From Serpentinimonas sp. (GTDB lineage: Bacteria > Pseudomonadota > Gammaproteobacteria > Burkholderiales > Burkholderiaceae_C): 5,183 bases of DNA. The notes under the pieces are model-generated. The model was given only the letters and a program-made list of their open reading frames with translations. It was not told the DNA's origin and ran no database searches. This document shows positions 1 to 5,183 of this stretch, piece by piece. The stretch spans positions 1 to 5,183 of the forward strand of contig JALOSG010000186.1 of NCBI GenBank assembly GCA_025458665.1. Direction: 5' to 3'. Position 1 is the first letter of the stretch. Each line of letters opens with the position of its first letter. The translations under genes and the position numbers were made by a program.

Positions 1-524
1 TACAGGAAGCTGGTGGGCGGCAGCCGCTACGAGCCCGACGAGGAGAACCCCATGCTGGGCTTCCGCGGTGCCGCGCGCTACATCAGCGAAGACTTCCGCG
101 AAGCCTTTGCCATGGAGTGCGAAGCCCTGAAGCGCGTGCGCGAGGACATGGGTCTGACCAACGTGCAGGTCATGGTGCCGTTTGTGCGCACGCTGGCCCA
201 GGCCGAGCGCGTGACGGGCCTGCTGGCCGACAAGGGCCTGCAGCGCGGCGTCAACGACCTGAAGGTCATCATGATGTGTGAAATCCCCAGCAACGCCGTG
301 CTGGCCAAGGACTTCCTGCAGTACTTCGACGGCTTCTCCATCGGCTCCAACGACCTGACCCAGCTCACCCTGGGCCTGGACCCGAAGGCAAGTACGTGGG
401 CATCTGCGGGCAGGGCCCCAGCGACCACCCGGACTTTGCGCAGTGGCTCAAGGACGAGGGCATCAGCTCCATTTCCCTGAACCCCGATTCGGTGGTGGAG
501 ACCTGGCAGCAGTTGGCGGGCTGA
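1..524 (+). pseudogene. ppsA: Phosphoenolpyruvate synthase, C-terminal part, internally deleted and frameshifted (5' end outside window)
   Basis: PpsA converts pyruvate, ATP and water to phosphoenolpyruvate, AMP and phosphate at the start of gluconeogenesis in the cytoplasm. Frame 1 is open from base 1 and reads the C-terminal TIM-barrel (PEP-utilising) domain, with NPMLGFRGA, MVPFVRT, MMCEIPSN and the Mg/PEP-binding FSIGSNDLTQ (334-363). It reaches LGLD at 379-381. The family normally continues with about 31 residues (RDSG...FDER...AVK) before GKYVGICGQGPSDH. Here only five bases separate GLD from GKYVG, and the rest is in frame 3 (387-524), with catalytic Cys codon 405-407, then SLNPDSVVETW and the stop at 522-524. 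Frame 1 instead runs into unrelated residues and stops at 478-480. About 88-91 bases therefore appear to be missing. Identity is very secure. Whether this is a real inactivating mutation or a read/assembly error cannot be told from the window. The only Met/Val start in view (GTG 13) is internal and not a true start. Confidence 0.9.
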
Positions 525-542
525 GCACTGACTGAGGGCAGG

Positions 543-566
543 CCGGGGCCGCCTGCAAGGCCCCGG
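543..566 (+). terminator. GC-rich hairpin downstream of ppsA, candidate terminator
   Basis: CCGGGGCC (543-550) and GGCCCCGG (559-566) form a perfect 8-bp G/C stem around an 8-base loop. It lies 18 bases past the ppsA stop and 43 bases before the next start. No run of T follows (the next bases are TAAGCGC), so it is not a textbook intrinsic terminator. It could be an atypical terminator, an mRNA 3'-end stabiliser or a processing site separating ppsA from the downstream cluster. Confidence 0.45.
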
Positions 567-595
567 TAAGCGCTGCGGGTGCACAATGGCTGCAC

Positions 596-603
596 AGAGG
601 AGA
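596..603 (+). promoter_or_regulatory. Ribosome binding site fixing the start of the small membrane protein
   Basis: AGAGGAGA is a strong Shine-Dalgarno match, and its end is 5 bases from ATG 609. It selects ATG 609 over the in-frame GTG at 579, which would add ten residues (MHNGCTEETR) that do not resemble a leader and would place the ribosome site inside the coding region. Confidence 0.8.
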
Positions 604-608
604 CCCGC

Positions 609-806
609 ATGAACCAGAGTCTGGTGTCGCAGCGCTTGCTGGCCCTGTTCTTTGCAGGGGGCATGCTGCTCAACTTTCCCTTGCTGGCACTGTGGAACCA
701 CCCAGCGGAGGTGCTGGGCATACCGCTGTTTCCGCTGGCGCTGTTTGCCATCTGGGCCCTCATGATTGCGGCCTTGGCGTGGATCATGGAAACCCGCCAG
801 GACTGA
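609..806 (+). CDS. Small two-helix inner-membrane protein, companion of the symporter-type kinase (CbrX/DUF3311-like)
   Basis: The product is 65 residues with a short polar N-terminus (MNQSLVSQ), one hydrophobic helix at about 9-29, a polar turn with NHPAEVLGIPL (30-40), a second helix at about 40-60 and a charged end (ETRQD). The pattern of a helix ending before an Asn, then a G-I-P turn, then an aromatic/Leu-rich helix resembles the small DUF3311-type proteins encoded beside sodium/solute symporters. It also resembles CbrX, the small protein encoded just before the symporter-kinase CbrA in pseudomonads. This resemblance is from memory, not an alignment. The gene ends 27 bases before the kinase start and has its own good ribosome site. 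It probably sits in the inner membrane and may assemble with, or help the folding of, the 13-helix transporter domain of the next protein. Its biochemical role is unknown. The reading frame and membrane nature are secure; the family assignment is moderate. Confidence 0.82.
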   Translation: MNQSLVSQRLLALFFAGGMLLNFPLLALWNHPAEVLGIPLFPLALFAIWALMIAALAWIMETRQD

Positions 807-833
807 CCCGGCTTCCCAGGGAATAGGTGCCGC

Positions 834-3674
834 ATGTCCCCGCTGCTGGTCATTGCCACCTCGTTCGCCTACCTGCTGCTGCTGTTTGCGGTAGCCAGCT
901 ACGGGGATTGGCGCGCGCGGCAAGGCCGCTCACTCATCGGCAGCCCCTGGGTGTATGCCCTGTCCATGGCGGTGTACTGCACCGCCTGGACCTACTTTGG
1001 CAGCGTGGGCCGTGCCGCCAGCACAGGGGTGTGGTTTCTGCCTATTTATCTGGGGCCCATGCTGGCCATGGTGCTGGCCTGGGTGGTGGTGCGCAAGATG
1101 ATCCGCATTGCCAAAACCTACCGCATCACGTCCATCGCCGATTTCATTGCATCGCGCTACGGCAAGAGCCCCACGCTGGCGGGCTTGGTCACGCTGATCA
1201 CGGTGGTGGGCATCGTTCCCTACATCGCGCTGCAGCTCAAGGCCATTTCGGTGGGCTACGGCGTGCTCACGGCCCCCGGGCTTGCGGCCGCCGCTTCTTC
1301 CGCTTCTCCCGGTCCGCAGCCAGCCTCTGTCAGCCCGCTGTGGTGGCAGGACAGCACGCTCTACATCGCGCTGGTACTGGCGGGCTTCACCATGGTGTTT
1401 GGCGCGCGCCACCTGGACAGTACCGAGCGCCACGAGGGCATGGTGGCCGCCATTGCGTTCGAGTCGGTGGTGAAGCTGGTGGCGTTTCTGGCCGTGGGTG
1501 TGTTCGTGTCCTACGGCCTGTTCAATGGCGTGGGCGATATCTTTGCGCAAGCCCTGGCCGTGCCCGAACTGGCACGCTTGCTCACCGTGGCCGACCCCGC
1601 CACGGGCCGCTCCTTTGCCTACGAGCAGTGGTTCAGCCTGATCCTGCTGGCCATGCTGTCGGTGATATTTCTGCCAAGGCAGTTCCAGGTCATGGTGGTG
1701 GAGAACGTGTCGGAACAGCACCTCAAGCGGGCGGTGTGGGTGTTCCCGCTGTACCTGCTGCTCATCAACATCTTTGTGCTGCCCATTGCGCTGGGCGGCA
1801 TGCTGCTGTGGGGTGGCTCGCAGAACGCCGAGACCTTTGTGCTGAGCCTGCCGCTGGCTTACGGGCAGAACGCGCTGGCCCTGTTTGCCTTCATTGGGGG
1901 CTTGTCGGCGGCCACCGGTATGGTCATTGTGGAGGCCATTGCGGTGTCCACCATGGTCTGCAACGACCTGGTCATGCCCTTCCTGCTGCGCCTCAAGCGC
2001 TTCGGGCAGCGCGCCGGCGGGGACCTCACGCGCCTGCTGCTGTGGGTGCGCCGTCTGGCCATACTGGGCATTCTGCTGCTGGGTTATCTGTATTTCCAGC
2101 TGGCCGGAGAGGCCTACGCCCTGGTCAGCATCGGGCTCATCAGTTTTGCTGCAGTGGCGCAGTTTGCGCCGGCCCTGCTGGGCGGCATGTACTGGAAGGG
2201 TGGTACCCGCGCCGGGGCGCTGGCGGGTTTGCTGTGCGGCTTTGGCCTGTGGGCCTACACGCTCATGCTGCCGTCGTTTGCCAAGTCGGGCTGGCTGATC
2301 CCGGCCAGTTTCGTCGAGCAAGGCCCCTGGGGGCTGGAACTACTCAAGCCTGAGCAGCTGCTCGGGCTGGCCGGACTGGACAACCTGACGCACTCCATGT
2401 TCTGGAGTCTGTTGCTCAACGTGGCCGCTTATGTGGGGGTGTCCCTGTGGCGGGCACCCTCGGTGAGCGAGACCAGCCAGGCGCTGCTGTTTGTCGATGT
2501 GTTTGACCGCACTGCCGCCGACAAGCCTGTGTTCTGGCGTGGCCAGGCGCAGGTGGCCGAGCTGTTGCCGCTGACTGCGCGCTTCCTGGGGCGTGAGCGG
2601 GCCGACAAGCTGTTTGCCGACTACGCCAGACAGCACGGCGCGGCCAGCGTGCTAGCCCTGCAGGCAGATGCGCGGCTGGTGCAGTTCGTGGAAACGCAGC
2701 TGGCCGGCGCCATAGGCAGCGCCTCGGCCCGGGTCATGGTGGCGTCGGTGGTGCAGGAGGAATCGCTCGACATTGACGACGTGATGCGGTTGCTGGAGGA
2801 AACCACGCAGATCCGCGCCCATTCGCTGGAGCTGGAAGAAAAATCCCGATCGCTGGAGCTGGCCACCGCCGAGCTGCGCCGCGCCAACGAGCAGCTCCAG
2901 AGCCTGGACCGGCTGAAGGACGATTTCATGTCGTCGGTGACGCACGAATTGCGCACACCTTTGACCTCCATCAGAGCGCTGACGGAACTCATGCAGGATG
3001 ATCCCGGCATGGAGACTGCACAACGGCAGCATTTTCTGGGCATCGTGGTGGCCGAGACCGAGCGCCTGAGCCGGCTGGTGAACCAGGTGCTGGACATGGC
3101 CAAGATCGAGTCCGGGCACGCCGACTGGCGCACCGAACGCGTGGACCTGCGCGCCCTGGTGCGCCACGGTGTAGACACCACCGCCGAGCTGTTCCGCGAG
3201 CGCGAGGCGTTGGTGGATGTGGTGCTGCCCGCCCACGAGGTGCCGGTGGTGGCCGATGCCGACCGCCTGACCCAGGTGGTATTGAACCTCCTGACCAACG
3301 CGGCCAAATTTGTGCCTTCGACCCGCGGGCGCGTCACTGTCACTGTCACGGTCACGGACGGCGGGCAGAGTGGCATGGCCACGGTGCAGGTGCAGGACAA
3401 CGGCCCCGGCGTACCGCCCGAGGAACAGGCCCTGGTGTTTGAAAAATTCCGCCAGGGTGGCCACAACCTTAACCGCCCTCAAGGCACCGGGCTGGGCCTG
3501 CCCATCAGCCGCCAGATTGTGGAGCACATGGGCGGCCGCATGTGGTTGCGATCGAGTCCGGGGGAGGGTGCGTGCTTTGGCTTTGACATGCCCACAGCCC
3601 CCAACATGCCATCGGGCCAGCCCCCCGAGACGGCGCCCGAGAAGAACGAACATTCCCCAGGAGACACCGCATGA
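834..3674 (+). CDS. Sodium/solute symporter (SLC5/SSS)-STAC-histidine kinase hybrid, CbrA/CrbS class
   Basis: This 946-residue membrane sensor kinase is fused to a transporter-like module. Residues 1-540 hold about 13 hydrophobic helices of the SSS/LeuT fold (first at 4-22, last near 520-538). VSTMVCNDLVMP (371-382) has Ser372-Thr373 where SSS proteins place the Na2-site hydroxyls of TM8. Residues about 549-650 look like a STAC domain (ETQLAGAIGSASARVMVASV, 620-639). A charged helix (655-695) leads straight into the kinase, and no PAS domain is visible. The kinase looks complete: H-box SSVTHELRTPL with phospho-acceptor His704 and Glu705; N-box Asn818 and Asn822; G1 DNGPG (855-859); F-box VFEKF (868-872); G2 GTGLGLP (884-890). 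A Pro-rich tail closes the protein. ATG 834 opens directly on the first helix, with AGGGA at 818-822 and AGG at 825-827 as weak ribosome sites. Its stop overlaps the next start (ATGA), so the receiver encoded next is the likely partner. The solute sensed or moved is unknown; His (CbrA) and acetate (CrbS) are family precedents only. Confidence 0.95.
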   Translation: MSPLLVIATSFAYLLLLFAVASYGDWRARQGRSLIGSPWVYALSMAVYCTAWTYFGSVGRAASTGVWFLPIYLGPMLAMVLAWVVVRKMIRIAKTYRITSIADFIASRYGKSPTLAGLVTLITVVGIVPYIALQLKAISVGYGVLTAPGLAAAASSASPGPQPASVSPLWWQDSTLYIALVLAGFTMVFGARHLDSTERHEGMVAAIAFESVVKLVAFLAVGVFVSYGLFNGVGDIFAQALAVPELARLLTVADPATGRSFAYEQWFSLILLAMLSVIFLPRQFQVMVVENVSEQHLKRAVWVFPLYLLLINIFVLPIALGGMLLWGGSQNAETFVLSLPLAYGQNALALFAFIGGLSAATGMVIVEAIAVSTMVCNDLVMPFLLRLKRFGQRAGGDLTRLLLWVRRLAILGILLLGYLYFQLAGEAYALVSIGLISFAAVAQFAPALLGGMYWKGGTRAGALAGLLCGFGLWAYTLMLPSFAKSGWLIPASFVEQGPWGLELLKPEQLLGLAGLDNLTHSMFWSLLLNVAAYVGVSLWRAPSVSETSQALLFVDVFDRTAADKPVFWRGQAQVAELLPLTARFLGRERADKLFADYARQHGAASVLALQADARLVQFVETQLAGAIGSASARVMVASVVQEESLDIDDVMRLLEETTQIRAHSLELEEKSRSLELATAELRRANEQLQSLDRLKDDFMSSVTHELRTPLTSIRALTELMQDDPGMETAQRQHFLGIVVAETERLSRLVNQVLDMAKIESGHADWRTERVDLRALVRHGVDTTAELFREREALVDVVLPAHEVPVVADADRLTQVVLNLLTNAAKFVPSTRGRVTVTVTVTDGGQSGMATVQVQDNGPGVPPEEQALVFEKFRQGGHNLNRPQGTGLGLPISRQIVEHMGGRMWLRSSPGEGACFGFDMPTAPNMPSGQPPETAPEKNEHSPGDTA
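1284..1340 (+). repeat. Ala/Ser/Pro-rich insert in the symporter domain, with a 9-bp tandem repeat
   Basis: Residues about 151-169 of the symporter-kinase are low complexity (AAAASSASPGPQPASVSP). They lie in the loop between predicted helices 4 and 5, which would be periplasmic under the usual 13-helix SSS topology. The DNA includes two adjacent 9-mers, CCGCTTCTT (1291-1299) and CCGCTTCTC (1300-1308), which differ by one base. This suggests the loop was lengthened by small in-frame duplications. Confidence 0.6.
3333..3356 (+). repeat. Four tandem hexamers GTCAC(T/G) inside the kinase gene
   Basis: The unit GTCACT occurs twice and GTCACG twice, back to back. They are in frame and encode alternating Val-Thr (residues 834-841), a likely beta strand of the ATP-binding domain between the N-box and G1 box. 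Because the unit is 6 bases, a copy-number change would lengthen or shorten the strand without shifting the frame. Confidence 0.85.
3659..3664 (+). promoter_or_regulatory. Ribosome binding site of the receiver gene
   Basis: AGGAGA lies 6 bases before ATG 3671, inside the last codons of the kinase gene. It closely repeats the layout in front of the small membrane protein (AGGAGACCCGCATG there, AGGAGACACCGCATG here). With this independent site the receiver could be translated more often than the kinase, as is common for regulators. Confidence 0.75.
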
Positions 3675-4045
3675 GTGCGAAGCTGCTCATCGCTGACGAC
3701 GAGCCCAACATCCTCATCTCGCTCGAGTTCCTCATGAAGCGCGAAGGCTACGAGGTGCACCTGGCCCGCGACGGGCAGGAGGCCCTGGACGCCATTGCCG
3801 CGCTGCGCCCGGACCTGGTGCTGCTGGATGTGATGATGCCCAGGAAGTCGGGCTTCGATGTGTGCCAGGAAGTGCGTGCCACCGAGGCGCTGAAGGACAC
3901 GCGCATCCTCATGCTCACCGCCAAGGGCCGCGATACCGATGTGGCCAAGGGCACGGCGCTGGGCGTGAATGCCTACATGACCAAGCCGTTTTCTACCAAG
4001 GAGCTGGTGGAGAAGGTGCGCGAGTTGCTCCAGGCCAGCGCATGA
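3671..4045 (+). CDS. Stand-alone response-regulator receiver domain (no output domain)
   Basis: The 124-residue product is a complete CheY-like receiver and nothing more. The acidic pocket is Asp9-Asp10 (IADDEPN), the phospho-acceptor is Asp53 (LLLDVMMP), the switch Thr is Thr83 (MLTAKG) and the conserved Lys is Lys105 (MTKPF). The last helix (ELVEKVRELL) is followed only by QASA and the stop, so no DNA-binding, enzymatic or effector domain exists. It overlaps the kinase gene by four bases (ATGA) and the next gene by four bases (ATGA), which makes the upstream kinase its likely phosphodonor. A receiver alone must act by binding another protein or by passing the phosphate on (SpoF/DivK type). 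The PAS protein encoded immediately downstream is the nearest candidate target. CbrB (NtrC type) and CrbR (LuxR type), partners of similar kinases, both carry DNA-binding domains. Function as a cytoplasmic phospho-receiver is secure; the target is inferred. Confidence 0.95.
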   Translation: MSAKLLIADDEPNILISLEFLMKREGYEVHLARDGQEALDAIAALRPDLVLLDVMMPRKSGFDVCQEVRATEALKDTRILMLTAKGRDTDVAKGTALGVNAYMTKPFSTKELVEKVRELLQASA

Positions 4046-5183
4046 GTATCAACCGGCCGTCAGGCCCCCGCCCGCTGGACCGGCGCTTCTGGCCACTGCT
4101 GGCCGTCGGCGCGGTGGGGTTGGCGCTGTTCCTTACGGCAGCGCTGGGGCTCGTGTACGGTACGCTGGATGAAGCCGGCCGAAGTGCCGCCAGCGCGCTG
4201 CTGGCAGGCCGCTGGCCTTTGCTGGTGCTGGTGTGGCTGGCGGCCTGTGGCCTCTGGGCCTGGGCGTTGAAGCGCCTGTTTGTGCAGGCGGTGGCCCCGG
4301 TTGGTCGCCTGCTGGAACAGGGCCGCGCCCTGGTGGCTACGCAAGGCGCCCAGCCCCTGGCCATCGACGCCTCCGCTCCGCGCGAGGCCACTGAACTCGC
4401 GGCACTGGTGAACAGCTTCGTGGCCCAGCGCGAGGCCCTGCGCGCCGACATGGATGCGCGGGTGCGTGAGGCCAGCCAGAACATCGAGCAGGAAAAAACC
4501 CGGCTGGCTGCGCTCATGTCCGAATTGACCCAGAGCGTGGTGGTGTGCAACCTGGACGGCCGCATCCTGCTCTACAACAGCCGCGCCCGCATGCAGTTCC
4601 GCGCGCTCTCGCAGGCGCCGCGCCTGGCCGATGGCGCCGAACTGATCGGGCTGGGGCGCTCCATTTACGCGGTGTTCGACCGCCAGCTGGTGGCCCACGC
4701 CCTGGACAGTGTGCAAAAACGCATGCAGCGCGGGGCTGCGTCTCCCACGGCGCAGTTTGTCACCACCACGCAGGGTGGCCAGCTGTTGCGCGTGCAGATG
4801 GCGCCGGTGCGGCAGGTGGGAGAAGCTGCCAACGTCACCGGCACGTCAGCATCTACGCCAGCAGCTTCGCTGTCCGGCTTTGTGTTGATGCTGGAGAACA
4901 TCACCCGCGAATTCGAACAGGAATCGGCGCGCGAGCAGCTGCTGCTCGGCCTCACGGAGGGTAGCCGGTCCGCGCTGGCCAACATCCAGGCGGCGGTGGA
5001 AATGCTGGAGCTGCCCGATGTGGCGCCCGACATGCGCCAGCGTTTCCTGGGGGTGGTGCGCGAGGAAGTGCGCGGCATGGGGCAGCGCATCCAGACGCTG
5101 CTGCACGGATCGGCGGACAGCCTGAAAACCCGCTGGCCCATGGAGGACATGCTGGGCAGCGATCTGCTTCAGGCAGCGGCACG
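4042..5183 (+). CDS. Membrane-anchored HAMP-like/PAS protein with a degenerate, His-less kinase DHp region (3' end outside window)
   Basis: Frame 1 is open from ATG 4042 to the window end (380 codons, no stop). A basic N-terminus (RPSGPRPLDRR) precedes helix 1 (about 17-40), a short external loop (41-57) and helix 2 (58-77). Residues 80-131 are HAMP-like (Pro86; ATELAALVNSF at 116-126), followed by a coiled segment (128-160). A PAS domain spans about 157-290 (VVVCNLDGRILLYNSRA, 166-182; FVLMLENITRE, 280-290), interrupted by a low-complexity insert (260-278). Residues 298-355 match the DHp helices of kinases: TEGSRSALANIQA (305-317) aligns with THELRTPLTSIRA of the upstream kinase, and FLGVV (335-339) with its FLGIV. 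The His is Glu306 and the following Glu is Gly307, so phosphotransfer is not expected. The start overlaps the receiver stop (ATGA) and has only a weak ribosome site, so coupling is likely. Related loci, from memory, have a PAS protein ending in a DnaQ-type exonuclease; that part is not visible here. An ordinary but degenerate kinase is the alternative. Confidence 0.88.
   Translation, partial: MSINRPSGPRPLDRRFWPLLAVGAVGLALFLTAALGLVYGTLDEAGRSAASALLAGRWPLLVLVWLAACGLWAWALKRLFVQAVAPVGRLLEQGRALVATQGAQPLAIDASAPREATELAALVNSFVAQREALRADMDARVREASQNIEQEKTRLAALMSELTQSVVVCNLDGRILLYNSRARMQFRALSQAPRLADGAELIGLGRSIYAVFDRQLVAHALDSVQKRMQRGAASPTAQFVTTTQGGQLLRVQMAPVRQVGEAANVTGTSASTPAASLSGFVLMLENITREFEQESAREQLLLGLTEGSRSALANIQAAVEMLELPDVAPDMRQRFLGVVREEVRGMGQRIQTLLHGSADSLKTRWPMEDMLGSDLLQAAA
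4819..4875 (+). other. Low-complexity Ala/Ser/Thr insert inside the PAS domain
   Basis: Residues 260-278 of the PAS protein (GEAANVTGTSASTPAASLS) interrupt the domain between the strand LLRVQMAPVR and the final strand SGFVLMLENIT. In typical PAS domains these strands are joined by a short hairpin. The insert has more A and T than the flanking codons. It is probably a flexible, lineage-specific loop, and the frame stays open on both sides. Confidence 0.55.

Noticed and set aside
559..587. Sigma-70-like promoter with CACAAT (582-587) as -10
   Set aside because: The matching -35 window around 559-564 is GGCCCC, far from TTGACA and within the hairpin. The -10 alone is too weak to call.
579..608. 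Upstream GTG start for the small membrane protein
   Set aside because: AGAGGAGA at 596-603 is correctly spaced for ATG 609, and the ten extra residues look like translated leader sequence.
807..833. Separate promoter or regulatory site in front of the kinase gene
   Set aside because: Only 27 bases are available and they show no promoter-like pair or repeat. They look like a simple intra-operon spacer with a weak ribosome site.
78..923. 281-codon - strand frame over ppsA and the small gene
   Set aside because: It crosses three unrelated features antisense to them and has biased composition. The + strand frames have clear homology or membrane character.
930..2321. 463-codon open frame on the - strand
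   Set aside because: It lies entirely antisense to the symporter domain and has a Gln/His/Arg-rich composition typical of the reverse complement of GC-rich membrane-protein codons. It has no recognisable domain.
827..2353. Long + strand ORF of 508 codons overlapping the kinase gene
   Set aside because: It is an alternate-frame shadow rich in Arg, Ala, Gly and His with no family motifs. The overlapping frame at 834 encodes clear SSS helices and a full kinase.
2621..3466. - strand frames opposite the kinase domain (also 2652-3653)
   Set aside because: They are antisense shadows with Ser/Arg- or His/Gln-rich low-complexity translation, no motifs and no ribosome site or neighbour logic.
4060..4716. 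- strand frames opposite the receiver end and PAS gene (also 3993-4565 and 4665-5150)
   Set aside because: The + strand frame from 4042 is open to the window end and shows membrane helices, PAS and DHp segments, so these are shadows.
4545..4964. 139-codon + strand frame inside the PAS gene
   Set aside because: It is Arg/Pro/Ala-rich and in another frame than the domain-bearing 4042 ORF, with no start signal.

Overview
The window looks like chromosome from a GC-rich betaproteobacterium, most likely a Burkholderiales member of the Comamonadaceae type (Acidovorax-like). This is inferred from strong G/C preference at third codon positions, the style of the PpsA C-terminus, and the combination of a transporter-type histidine kinase with its small companions. 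No phylogenetic test was possible. All supported genes lie on the + strand and almost no DNA is left over.

Layout. Positions 1-524 hold the 3' end of a phosphoenolpyruvate synthase gene (ppsA) that is internally deleted and frameshifted just before the catalytic-cysteine segment. An 84-base gap with a GC-rich hairpin (543-566) follows. A tight cluster then begins: a 65-residue two-helix membrane protein (609-806); a 946-residue hybrid of a sodium/solute-symporter (SLC5/SSS) domain, a STAC linker domain and a histidine kinase (834-3674); a 124-residue stand-alone receiver domain (3671-4045); and a membrane-anchored HAMP-like/PAS protein (4042 to beyond the window end). The last three genes are joined by ATGA stop/start overlaps, so they are almost certainly co-transcribed and probably translationally coupled.

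How the genes may work together. The symporter-kinase belongs to the same general class as CbrA (histidine/C:N control) and CrbS (acetate switch), in which a transporter-like module is fused to a kinase. Unlike those systems, the partner regulator here has no DNA-binding output domain, and the kinase has no obvious PAS domain. A PAS domain is found instead in the third coupled gene. That protein carries a recognisable dimerisation/phosphotransfer (DHp) helix pair in which the phospho-accepting His is replaced by Glu (residue 306) and the next catalytic Glu by Gly. The arrangement suggests a pathway in which a working kinase phosphorylates a lone receiver that acts by protein contact, with the dead-kinase PAS protein as the obvious candidate target. 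From memory of related loci, the unseen C-terminus of that protein may be a DnaQ-type 3'-5' exonuclease, but nothing in the window proves it. A ppsA gene upstream fits a carbon-metabolism (acetate/pyruvate/gluconeogenic) setting.
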